Assembly: GCA_947628045.1 (NCBI GenBank)
Contig: CANQYP010000004.1
Location: 1 to 41,760 of the forward strand
From: an uncultured Lachnospiraceae bacterium
Lineage (GTDB): Bacteria; Bacillota; Clostridia; Lachnospirales; Lachnospiraceae
DNA: 41,760 nt
Reading direction: 5' to 3'
A program made the position numbers and the translations under genes. Positions 26,749 to 35,871 of this stretch are shown here, piece after piece. Each line of letters begins with the position of its first letter. Positions within the stretch are counted from its first letter, which is position 1. The notes under the pieces were generated by a model. It searched no databases, had not been told where the DNA came from, and was given only the letters and a program-made list of their open reading frames with translations.

Positions 26749-26853
26749 TGTATCACATCGGCAACCGGCTGTCATAGCTTAGTCATCCTAAACCTTAGAC
26801 CCTTGGCTTTGCGTCCCTGCCTTTCGACAGGTTTGCCTTTTACAATGATTACA
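26749..26853 (-). promoter_or_regulatory. Cyclic di-GMP-I (GEMM-I) riboswitch aptamer
   Basis: Minus strand AAAAGGCAAACCtgtcGAAAggcaGGGACGCAAAGCCaaGGGTCTAAGGTTTAGGATGACTAAGCTATGACAGCCGGTTGCCG, the class-I signature. Confidence 0.95.
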
Positions 26854-26871
26854 TGATTACTAGGTATCTGC

Positions 26872-26900
26872 ATTATAGCTCCTATAGAGCCGAATGTCAA
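26872..26900 (-). promoter_or_regulatory. Consensus sigmaA promoter driving the riboswitch transcript
   Basis: TTGACA (26900-26895), 17 bp, TATAAT (26877-26872). Confidence 0.85.
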
Positions 26901-26909
26901 TAGGTTCTC

Positions 26910-28166
26910 TCATATTTTCGCAAATAACTTTGCAAATAAATCCTGCGGGACATAAGCGCGCACAAAAATCCCGTCCGAACGGTACTCTTCCTCCAGCAGC
27001 TCGCCCTTTGTGCGGATCGTCTGGATCGCTCCGGCGCGGTCGTACGGATAGAGCCGCTCAAGATAGATTTTCTGCGCGCGCAAAAGCTCGCTGACCGCGG
27101 CTTTCAGCTCCTCCATTCCCTCGCCGGTGTGCGCGGAACCCAGAATACACTTCTCCGCGCGGAAATCCCGGAAATTCTGCCGTCCGTCAAGCAGATCCTG
27201 CTTGTTGAACACGGTGATCACCGGCTTGTCACCGGCGCCGAGTTCAGCGAGCGTCTCGTAGACCACCTGCATCTGCGCCTCCATCTGCGTACTCGAGGAG
27301 TCCACCACATGGATCAGAAGATCGGCGCAGCAGACTTCTTCCAGCGTGCTCTTGAATGCCTCCACCAGATGGTGCGGCAGCTTTCGGATAAAGCCGACCG
27401 TATCGGTCAGCAGGATCTCCTGTCTGCCGGAAAGCTGCACCACGCGCGTCGTCACATCCAGCGTTGCGAACAGTTTCGCGTCCTCCAGAACGTCCGCTCC
27501 GGTCAGCGTCCGAAAGATCGCCGATTTGCCGACCGAAGTATAACCAACGAGCGCCACGATTCTCTGCTGTGTCTTTCTGCGCTGCGCCCGGATCAGCTCG
27601 CGGTGGCGCACGACCTCCTCAAGCTCTCGTTTCAGGTGTCCGATCCTTGCGCGGATCACGCGGCGGTCCGTCTCCAGCTTTTTCTCGCCCGGACCTCTCG
27701 TGCCAATGCCTCCGCCGAGGCGTGAAAGCGAGCGCCCCAGCCCGGCAAGCCGCGCCGCCCGGTAGCGCAGCTGCGCGAGCTCCACCTGCAGCTTGCCCTC
27801 GCGTGATATCGCATGGCGCGCAAAAATATCGAGGATCAAAAGCGTCCGATCCATCACTTTGCAGTCCAGCTCCTGCTGAAGGTTGTTCAGCTGCGCGGGG
27901 CTGAGCTCGTCGTCGCAGATGATCCCCGTCGCATCCGCCTCAAGGAGAAATGCGCGCACTTCGTCGATCTTCCCTTTTCCAATGTAGGTCCCAGGATGAA
28001 TTTTCTCGCGCCGCTGTATCACGCTCCCGACCACTTCCGCGCCCGCCGTCTGCGCCAGGTCCCCCAGTTCGCGCACCGACTCTTCCGTGTCGTCCCCGGT
28101 CTGCTCCTGCACGCCGACCAGAATCACCCGCTCCATGATTTCCCGCATGTTTTGCGTCTCTTGCAT
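26910..28166 (-). CDS. hflX: GTPase HflX
   Basis: DDTEESVRELGDLAQTAGAEVVGSVIQRREKIHPGTYIGKGKIDEV, GGIGTRGPGEKKLETDRR, G-domain VALVGYTSVGKS, DTVGFIRKLPHHLVEAF. Confidence 0.96.
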   Translation of the reverse strand: MQETQNMREIMERVILVGVQEQTGDDTEESVRELGDLAQTAGAEVVGSVIQRREKIHPGTYIGKGKIDEVRAFLLEADATGIICDDELSPAQLNNLQQELDCKVMDRTLLILDIFARHAISREGKLQVELAQLRYRAARLAGLGRSLSRLGGGIGTRGPGEKKLETDRRVIRARIGHLKRELEEVVRHRELIRAQRRKTQQRIVALVGYTSVGKSAIFRTLTGADVLEDAKLFATLDVTTRVVQLSGRQEILLTDTVGFIRKLPHHLVEAFKSTLEEVCCADLLIHVVDSSSTQMEAQMQVVYETLAELGAGDKPVITVFNKQDLLDGRQNFRDFRAEKCILGSAHTGEGMEELKAAVSELLRAQKIYLERLYPYDRAGAIQTIRTKGELLEEEYRSDGIFVRAYVPQDLFAKLFAKI

Positions 28167-28317
28167 GTCCGCCCACCTCTCAGCGCGTCGACAGGAACAT
28201 CCACTCCCGCGCGCCCGCCAGCATCACTCGCTCCATGATTTCCCGCATGTTTTGCGCCTCCCGCATGTCCGCCCGCCTCTCAGCGCGTCGACAGGAACAT
28301 CCACTCCCGCGCGCCCG
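28118..28317. repeat. 100-bp tandem duplication across the hflX/TPR-lipoprotein junction
   Basis: Copies 28118-28217 and 28218-28317 nearly identical, starting ccagaatcacccgctccatg / ccagcatcactcgctccatg and ending cgcgcgcccg. Confidence 0.95.
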
Positions 28318-29335
28318 CCTCGTCCGACGGGTACCGCTGCATATACTCCTGTGCCTTGGACTTCGCCGTCGCAAAATCCCGTTTCTTCTCATAGACAACG
28401 ATCTCGTTGAAATACAGCTCCTGCTTGTCGCCGCCCGCAAGCGCAAGCCCGTCCGCAATGTAGGAAAGCGCCATATCATACTCCCCGCTCGCGAGCGCGC
28501 ACAGCGCCAGCCCGTTGTAGGACGCGGTATTCTCTCCCAGCTTTTCCTGAAGTTTCCGGTACATGCCCTGCGCGTGCACATAATCCCCGAGCGCCAGATA
28601 TACCCGTCCCATCAGGTGAAGCGCCGGTTCGTATTCCTCTTCCACCGGACCCGCAAGCTGCGCCTGCGCCTCCTCATAATTCTCCAGATAATAATAGATC
28701 CTTCCGCGGTTGTAATAGTGCTCCGTGTCCTCGCCCTGAATCGCAAGCGCGCTCTGCAAATACTGGCTGCCAAGCCCGGACAGGTTCAGCTTTCGGTAAC
28801 ACTCATAAATGTCCAGATACAGGTCGTAGCTGTCCGGGCGCAGGGCGACCGCGGCGTCAAAATCCGCCCCCGCCTCCTCCTGCATCTCCTCGTGCAGTCG
28901 GCTTGCCCCGCGCAGAAAATACGCGTCCGCCTCCTCATGCTCCGCCAGGATCTGGTCGCAGGTGGCCGCCGTCTCATCGTAATCCCCGTTCCGATACTGC
29001 GCAGTCGCCAGGTACAGCTCAACGTCCAGCACATTGTTTTCCATCTTGTCGTCCGCGCTGGCGAGCGCCGCCTCAAACGCCTCCCCTGCCTCCTCGTACT
29101 GCGCAAGCTCCATGCACGCAATGCCGAGTCCCCGGTACGCCAGCATCTGCTGCTCGCCGTCATTCGCCGCCTCCGCGAAGAGCTGCTGCGCCTGTTCGTA
29201 CTCGCCGTTCTCCAGCGCCTCCTGCGCCGCGAGCGTCTTCGCCCCCGTCGCTCCGCCCATCGCGCAGCCGCCGACAGAAAAAACAGTCGCCAGCATCACG
29301 AGCCCCGCTGTGATTCTATATCCGATCCTTCTCAT
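28280..29335 (-). CDS. Tetratricopeptide-repeat lipoprotein
   Basis: MRRIGYRITAGLVMLATVFSVGGCAMGG lipobox; multiple TPR-like helices; gaggatggg RBS before ATG at 29335. Confidence 0.82.
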   Translation of the reverse strand: MRRIGYRITAGLVMLATVFSVGGCAMGGATGAKTLAAQEALENGEYEQAQQLFAEAANDGEQQMLAYRGLGIACMELAQYEEAGEAFEAALASADDKMENNVLDVELYLATAQYRNGDYDETAATCDQILAEHEEADAYFLRGASRLHEEMQEEAGADFDAAVALRPDSYDLYLDIYECYRKLNLSGLGSQYLQSALAIQGEDTEHYYNRGRIYYYLENYEEAQAQLAGPVEEEYEPALHLMGRVYLALGDYVHAQGMYRKLQEKLGENTASYNGLALCALASGEYDMALSYIADGLALAGGDKQELYFNEIVVYEKKRDFATAKSKAQEYMQRYPSDEAGAREWMFLSTR

Positions 29336-29383
29336 AAGATTTCCCATCCTCAATGATTCTGATTCAGGCAAGCCAATTCGCAT

Positions 29384-29522
29384 CGTCCGATCCCTGCAAT
29401 CAATTCGCACCGTCTCGTCCTTGTCCGCTGATTTGTACCAGCCATTTCTTGCCGTCCGATTCCCGCCAATCCATTCGCGCCGTCTCGTCCTTGTCCGCCG
29501 ATTTGCGTCAACTGGTTTCGCG
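29384..29522. repeat. Degenerate ~70-bp tandem repeat upstream of the TPR lipoprotein
   Basis: caatcaattcgcaccgtctcgtccttgtccgctgattt (29397) and caatccattcgcgccgtctcgtccttgtccgccgattt (29467). Confidence 0.88.
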
Positions 29523-29668
29523 CCGACCGCCCTTTGCAAAGCTTGTCTCTTTCGTGGATATCATAGCATAAAAACGGCAAATAGTAAATCCTTGGAAAAT
29601 GGTTCTGTCTTTTCCATGTATTCTATGGTAGAATTATTTTCATACAGATTTTCACGGAGGCTTTTGCT

Positions 29669-31315
29669 ATGAAATACGATCGCATTCTGTCAGTGCTTAT
29701 CCTCGCCGGGACGCTGCTGTCCGGCAGTCTGTGCGCATCTGCCACAGAGCTGTACGACGCTGATATTCAAATCATAGGCATCGAGGAAGTGGTGCAGGAA
29801 CCGCAGACCGAGAAAAACATTGAATCGGAATCGTCCGTCGAATCAGAATTGCAGGTCGTAATGTTCACGGAATCGGAACCGGAAACGTCTACCAAGTCGG
29901 AACTACAGACGGAAACGTCCGCTGAGTCGAACTCGCAGACGAAAACACCCACAGGGTCGGAGCCACAGTCCGAAACACCCGCCGAGTCAGACTCACAGAC
30001 GGAAACACCCGCCGGGTCAGAGTCTCAGTCCGAAACACCCGCCGGGTCAGAACCACAGTCCGAAACGCCGACCGCACTCGCGGAGGCTACGCAGGGACTC
30101 TGCAAGATCGCAAGCGCCTGTGATTCGGATTATGTGCTCGACGTCCGGCACTGCACCGTTCGGGACGAAGACAGCAGAACCGTGCAGCTCTACCATTCCC
30201 TAAATGTCAACCAGCAAAAATTCTACCTCGAGGCGCTGCCGGGCGGAGCTTTCCGCATCAGCGTCCTGCATACGGGCGATGTGCTCACCGCCCTGCCGGA
30301 CGACGCGGACGTCGCCATGACGGCAATGGAACTCCCGGAAGGCTCCCGCTACGCCGAGACACAGACCTGGCGTTTTGAACAGGCGCGCGACAATTTCTTC
30401 TATATCAGGACGCAGTCCGGGCAATACCTGACGCTCGGCGCGTTCCACCCTTACGCGGGAGCTCCCGTCATTCTCAGCGAGCTTACCGGCGGCATCAACC
30501 AGATGTGGCAGCTTTCCAGCACCTGGATCAGCCCCGAGGACTGCGCCGACACCGATCTTGTCGACCCCTACGGCGAGGACGGTCCATACAATGACCTGCG
30601 CATCACGCTCCTGTTCGGCACGCGCACCGAGACGATCACCGCAGACGACCTGTCCGCGCAGACTCGGGAATCAGACGATCACGAGCTCATATTTGACGCC
30701 GACGCATATCTTGATTCTTTCATCGAGCGACTCGCTGCAACCTACGATACACAGGGGCAGCCAAAACGATTTCGCACCAGTTACGGAAATGAAATCACTC
30801 TGCGCGAGGGAGATTTCGGCTGGAAACTCGACCAAGCCGCGACCAAAGCCCTGCTGCTGCGCTGTCTCGAGACCGATCAGGCACGTTTCCTGAGACCGAT
30901 ATGGGCGCACGAAGGCATCTCCTTTGACGACAACGGTATCGGCGACAGCTACATCGAGGTCGATCTCGAAAACCAGAAGGTTTTCTTCTACAAGGACGGA
31001 AAGAAACTGCTTGAAACAGACTGTGTCTCAGGCACCGCCGGCGATCCCGAGCGTGAGACCCCCGGCGGCGTTTACAACGTTTATTATATGAATTCCCCGG
31101 ACACGCTCGACGGTCCGGGCTACAGCGAGGAAGTGACCTACTGGATGCCATTCTACGGCGGCTACGGTCTGCATGACGCGACCTGGCGCACCGAGTTCGG
31201 CGAAGACATCTACAAGACAAACGGCTCCCACGGCTGCATCAATCTGCCGCTCTCCGCCGCCGGGCGCATCTACAAAGCCATTGAGGTCGGCTATCCCGTG
31301 GTGTTATACAGATAA
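29669..31315 (+). CDS. Secreted L,D-transpeptidase (YkuD domain) with ricin-like region and Ser/Glu/Thr repeat linker
   Basis: N-terminal signal; SEPQSETPAESDSQTETPAGSES repeats; catalytic YGLHDATWRTEFG...NGSHGCINLP. Confidence 0.9.
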   Translation: MKYDRILSVLILAGTLLSGSLCASATELYDADIQIIGIEEVVQEPQTEKNIESESSVESELQVVMFTESEPETSTKSELQTETSAESNSQTKTPTGSEPQSETPAESDSQTETPAGSESQSETPAGSEPQSETPTALAEATQGLCKIASACDSDYVLDVRHCTVRDEDSRTVQLYHSLNVNQQKFYLEALPGGAFRISVLHTGDVLTALPDDADVAMTAMELPEGSRYAETQTWRFEQARDNFFYIRTQSGQYLTLGAFHPYAGAPVILSELTGGINQMWQLSSTWISPEDCADTDLVDPYGEDGPYNDLRITLLFGTRTETITADDLSAQTRESDDHELIFDADAYLDSFIERLAATYDTQGQPKRFRTSYGNEITLREGDFGWKLDQAATKALLLRCLETDQARFLRPIWAHEGISFDDNGIGDSYIEVDLENQKVFFYKDGKKLLETDCVSGTAGDPERETPGGVYNVYYMNSPDTLDGPGYSEEVTYWMPFYGGYGLHDATWRTEFGEDIYKTNGSHGCINLPLSAAGRIYKAIEVGYPVVLYR

Positions 31316-31504
31316 ATATCGAAACATCTATAAAAATGCTGCATTTCATAAATCTTAAGAATTCTTTTGTTGCAAAAAGAGATTTGATGTGATATTCTGT
31401 GGAAAACAAACGATAAATCAAATCTCAGGGAATTTTCTGCGAACTTCTTCGTCATTTTCCTGTTTGAAAATTGAACCATATGTGCTAGAATAAAGGAGGA
31501 GTAA

Positions 31505-32353
31505 ATGAACAAAAAGCAGAATCATACGACGAGCACACCTGTCGTACCGCTGAAGGATCTGAACCTTTCGGCGCGTTTCCTTTTTGACGAGGTGATGGAG
31601 GATCCGCAGACACAGCAGGATGTCCTGAGCATCATCCTCGGCAGGGAGATTCCCCTCGTGAAGTACGGCGCCACGGAGAAGGAGCTCCGCCTGACACCGC
31701 TGGCACGGTCGATTCGAATGGACCTGTTCTCGATCGACGAGGAGCAGGTCGTCTACAACACGGAGATGCAGGACAAAAAGAGGGTCGATCTGGCGAAGAG
31801 GAGCCGGTATTATCAGGCGCTGATGGACACCTCGCTCCTGGAGCCGGGCATAACGGATTACAACGATCTGAACCAGACGTACTTGATTATAATCATGACG
31901 TTCGACTTCTTTGGTTTTAACAAGTACCGCTATACTTTTGTCCCGAAGTGCAGGGAGATTGGGGATTACGAGTTAGAGGACGGAGCGGTTCGGATCTTTC
32001 TGAACACGAAAGGGACAAATGATGCCGAGGTGCCGAAGGAATTAGTTGACTTTCTGCATTATGTGGAGAACACGACCGACGCGCAGGCTGCGGGGACAGA
32101 CAGCGAGCGGATTCACCGCATTCATGAGCGGGTGAGAAGGGTGCGTTTCAGTGAGGAGGTTGGCGTGAAGTATTTGCGGATATTGGAAGAAAAGAATGAA
32201 GAAAGGGAAGAAGGCAGAGAAGAGGCGCTCCGCGAGAGCGCCAAGCGCATGCTGCGGAAAGGATGCCTGAGCCACGCAGAGATCGCGGAATATACCGGGC
32301 TGACGGAGACGGAAGTCAGGGAGCTGGAAAAGGAGATCCTGCTTAACACATAA
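31505..32353 (+). CDS. Rpn family / PDDEXK_2-type nuclease, putative transposase-like
   Basis: PLKDLNLSARFLFDEVMEDPQTQQDVLSIILGREI, RMDLFSIDEEQVVYNTEMQ, KRSRYYQALMDTSLLEPG. Confidence 0.85.
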   Translation: MNKKQNHTTSTPVVPLKDLNLSARFLFDEVMEDPQTQQDVLSIILGREIPLVKYGATEKELRLTPLARSIRMDLFSIDEEQVVYNTEMQDKKRVDLAKRSRYYQALMDTSLLEPGITDYNDLNQTYLIIIMTFDFFGFNKYRYTFVPKCREIGDYELEDGAVRIFLNTKGTNDAEVPKELVDFLHYVENTTDAQAAGTDSERIHRIHERVRRVRFSEEVGVKYLRILEEKNEEREEGREEALRESAKRMLRKGCLSHAEIAEYTGLTETEVRELEKEILLNT

Positions 32354-32379
32354 GAAATGGTCTTTCAGGCAAAAAATGA

Positions 32380-32430
32380 GGCGCTGCTCCATAGACGAAC
32401 CCTCGTCTGTTTTGCAGCGCCCTTTTTTCT
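32380..32430. terminator. Intrinsic terminator in the convergent interval
   Basis: GGCGCTGCtccatAGACGAaccCTCGTCTgttttGCAGCGCCcttttttct. Confidence 0.85.
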
Positions 32431-32443
32431 GTAAAGCTATCTT

Positions 32444-33318
32444 TTACTTTGTCACTGCCACCGCACAGGTCGCTTTCTTGCCGCCCGACTGGATCGTGAT
32501 TTTCGCTTTGCCCGGTTTTTTCGCCGTGACAACGCCCTTTGCGTTCACCGTTGCGACCTTCGTATTTGAGGACTTATAATTTAACTTGTCCTGGCTCGTC
32601 ACCGGGGTGATTACCGGTTTCAGATCCGCCTTCTCCTTCGCCTTCAGCGTCAGTTTTTTCTCCGCCTTGACCTTCGTCGTCTTGACCGCTGCGCTCTGCA
32701 CGGTTACTTTGACTGTCTTCGTCGCGCCGCTCGCCAGCGTGATCGTCAGTTTTACTTTTTTCTTGCCCGTCTCCTTCAACGCCTTCAGCCTGAATGTGCC
32801 GTTCGGCTTGACATTGCTGACCTTAAGCGTTTTCTTGTCGCTGGAATTTACCGAGACAAGCGAATCGCCCGCAGCCATCTCTTCCACTTTGAATTTTGTC
32901 GTGGTTTGTCCTTTCTTCATCGTCAGCTTGTTCGCCGTAAGTTTCAGCACCGGCGCAAGCTGACTTCCGGACAGCGTCTGGCTCTCCGACGCTCCGCATG
33001 AAGAGCAAGTTCTGGTCTGCGTGGCGGGCGACATCACCGTAGCCGGAGCCACCGTGATCCAGTCTCCCCACGTATGGACGTGCGGAGCCGGAGTATTCGA
33101 ATCCGTCCCCGAACCAGAAGAAGGTGTCCCCGGACCAGAGGAAGGAGTCTCCTGGGTGGACGGGAGCGTCCCCGGATCTACTGTTCCGCCTACCAGACAT
33201 AACGTGCAATTTTTCAAGGATTCTAACGCATACTCACTTATAATATAATAATACGACCGATTTGCCTCCAAATCGTATGTCAGTAGGAAGTTTGAGAAAA
33301 TTTTCTCTTTTCCCGCTT
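32444..33318 (-). pseudogene. 5'-truncated remnant of a secreted Big2/CxxCG-repeat protein
   Basis: HVHTWGDWITVAPATVMSPATQTRTCSSCGASESQTL and YKSSNTKVATVNAKGVVTAKKPGKAKITI as in the 15727 gene; no signal peptide and the frame runs into the preceding operon. Confidence 0.65.
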
Positions 33319-35856
33319 TTACCACCACAGAATGTAGATCAGCGTGAGGCACAGCCCAATGCCGAACATCAAAAGCGCGAACGACAGGCTGCGCCCGATG
33401 ATCGTGTTGTTCTCCTTCAGCGCCGTGTTCCGCACCGCGAGGACATGCACATAGTCCTTGTGCGACGGTCGGCGTCGGCGCCAGGTACAGTTTGCGATGC
33501 CCTGGAAGAAATTCATCACATGCCCCAGCGCCGCTGTGACAATGTTGCCCTCCGGGCGCTCGTGCGGCAGCGGGCTGTCACGGTAGACCGTTTTGCGCAG
33601 CGCCACGACGATCAGGTCGACCAGACTGTCGAGCGTCCTGCAGAATACGCCGCTTACCGGCAGCACAAAGCGCAGCAGCGTCTCCAAAAGCCGGTCGAGA
33701 AAGCTGCAGACCGTTCCGAACACTGTAGGCAGAAACTCCAAAAGCAGCGGGCGGTAGATCAGATTCTCAAGATCCAGCCAGGAAGGCCAGAGATCGGCAT
33801 AGACCGTCTTTTCGCCCACATTCACCGCCCTCGCGGCGACCTCTTTCACCGATCCTTTCCCAGCGACTCTGCCCTTCACAACCTTCGCTCTTTCCTCCTG
33901 CCGCATCAGTACCCCGCGGATCACGAACAGGTAGACAAGCGCGCCGATCGCGATCGAGATCATGGCGCCGGACAAGTTCTTCAGGCTGAAATAATCCACC
34001 ACATGCCCGAACTCTTCCAGCTGCATCAGCCCCTGCCCCAGCTCTGCCGCGCGGTCCATGATCCCGTGCGGGAACAGCCCCCAGACCAGCAGCACCGCCG
34101 CGCTGCCCGCCAGCGCGAATGTGCTCGCGCCGTTCATGTAGTTCTTCTGCGCGTCGTATTTTCTCTGGCGCTCGGCGCTCTCATTGCGCTCCACAAAGAT
34201 CGCCGCAAAAAGTTTCGTCATATAGGCGACCGTCAGACCGCCGCTGAACAGGAAAATATATTCGACCGCGCGCATGATCCAGCCGCCGCCGTACTCCACG
34301 ATGCTCTCGTGCAGCAGCGTTTTGCTGATGTAGCCGCCGAAGAGCGGGATCCCGCCGATGGCGAGCGCGCCGACCAGGAAGATCGCCTTCAGCAGCGGCT
34401 TTTTCCTGCCGTAGCCGCGGATCTCGTTTAAGTCCAGCGCATGCGTGTTCATGAAGATCACGCCCGCCGCCATAAAGAGCACGAGCTTGATCATCGAGTG
34501 GTTCACCATGTGCAGCAGCGTTCCGTGCACCGCGAGCGCATTCTCCTCGCCGAGCAGACACTGCATCCCGACGCCGACCAGAATGAACCCGATCTGTGAC
34601 ATCGAGGAACAGGCGAGCGTGCGTTTCAGGTCGATCGAGAAGACCGCGAGCAGCGCGCCGCCGAACATCGTGAGCACGCCGATCGCGAGGATCAGATTTC
34701 CCCAAGTCTTATCGTGCAGAAACAGTCCGCTCGTCGTGACAAGCACGCCGAAGACGCCGGTCTTCGTCAGGATACCGGACAGCAGCGCGGACGCCGGAGC
34801 CGGAGCCACCGGATGCGCCTTCGGGAGCCAGATGTGCAGCGGGAACGCACCCGCTTTCGCGCCGAAACCAAAGAGCATGCACCCGCCCGCCGCATATAAG
34901 AGGGCACGGCGACTCCCAAGCGTCGTCGCGATCGCAGCGCCACTGGCACCCGCCCCTGCAGCGCCCGATACCAAACCTCCTGCTGCCACATTCGCGATTG
35001 CATTTCCGCTTTCCGGAGACATTCCCAGGTATTCCCGCGCCGCCGGAAGAAGTTTTGCCATCTCCAATGTCCCGAGCTCATGGTACACCAGAAACAGCCC
35101 CATCAGCATCACAAGCCCGCCGATCACCGCGACCGCAAGGTACGTGAGCGCCGCCCTCAGCGACGGGGCGTTCTCCTCCTGCGCCACCCAGACGTAGGAG
35201 GTAAACGACATGATCTCAAAGAAAATAAAGGTCGTGTACAGATCCGCCGACAGGAACACGCCCATCGTCGCCCCGAAGGTCAGCAGCAGGAACAGGTAGA
35301 AACGGTTCCGGTTGTGATGGTGCGCGAAATACTGCCGCGACAAAATCGTCGTCATCATCCACATCAGGCAGGCCACCGAGCCGTAGATCAGGCGGAAGCC
35401 GTCGAGCGTGAACGAGAGCCCGAAGCCGCAGACCCCCGGAATCCGGCACGCAGCCATCGCGCCCTCTCCCGCCGCGGACGCATAGCACAGGAGCAGAACC
35501 GCCATGACGAGGAACTCGCTGATTACGATGAAATTCGCCGTGTAATCCCTGCAAGCATTGCCATCCAATTTGCCTCTCAATATTCTCCTGAAGTTTCCGG
35601 CAAACCCATTTCCGCGATTCTTCTTATCCGAAACATTCCCTTTCGAATCATCTCGTCGCTTTTTCTCCGCGCGGGATACCTGTTCACCCGAACCATTCTC
35701 CCCCGAGGGCTGCAAAGCCCCGTTGATGCGGGAAGTTCCAGACCAACCGCTTATGATCCGCAGCAAAGCCTCTCCGTACCGCCCCGCGAGCCACGCGAGA
35801 AATCCGCCGAGAAACGGATAGAACACGAGAAATGCGAGAATGAAATTGTTTTTCAT
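33319..35856 (-). CDS. Proton-conducting membrane transporter, NuoL/MrpA-like
   Basis: 845 aa; TFGATMGVFLSADLYTTFIFFEIMSFTSYVWV, FGFGAKAGAFPLHIWLPKAHPVAPAPASALLSGILTKTG, HMVNHSMIKLVLFMAAG. Confidence 0.88.
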   Translation of the reverse strand: MKNNFILAFLVFYPFLGGFLAWLAGRYGEALLRIISGWSGTSRINGALQPSGENGSGEQVSRAEKKRRDDSKGNVSDKKNRGNGFAGNFRRILRGKLDGNACRDYTANFIVISEFLVMAVLLLCYASAAGEGAMAACRIPGVCGFGLSFTLDGFRLIYGSVACLMWMMTTILSRQYFAHHHNRNRFYLFLLLTFGATMGVFLSADLYTTFIFFEIMSFTSYVWVAQEENAPSLRAALTYLAVAVIGGLVMLMGLFLVYHELGTLEMAKLLPAAREYLGMSPESGNAIANVAAGGLVSGAAGAGASGAAIATTLGSRRALLYAAGGCMLFGFGAKAGAFPLHIWLPKAHPVAPAPASALLSGILTKTGVFGVLVTTSGLFLHDKTWGNLILAIGVLTMFGGALLAVFSIDLKRTLACSSMSQIGFILVGVGMQCLLGEENALAVHGTLLHMVNHSMIKLVLFMAAGVIFMNTHALDLNEIRGYGRKKPLLKAIFLVGALAIGGIPLFGGYISKTLLHESIVEYGGGWIMRAVEYIFLFSGGLTVAYMTKLFAAIFVERNESAERQRKYDAQKNYMNGASTFALAGSAAVLLVWGLFPHGIMDRAAELGQGLMQLEEFGHVVDYFSLKNLSGAMISIAIGALVYLFVIRGVLMRQEERAKVVKGRVAGKGSVKEVAARAVNVGEKTVYADLWPSWLDLENLIYRPLLLEFLPTVFGTVCSFLDRLLETLLRFVLPVSGVFCRTLDSLVDLIVVALRKTVYRDSPLPHERPEGNIVTAALGHVMNFFQGIANCTWRRRRPSHKDYVHVLAVRNTALKENNTIIGRSLSFALLMFGIGLCLTLIYILWW

Positions 35857-35871
35857 ATCCGTCCCTCCTTC

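Noticed and set aside
28118-28317. 100-bp duplication as an assembly artefact
   Set aside because: The two copies differ at several positions, which argues for a real, aged duplication, though reads should confirm.
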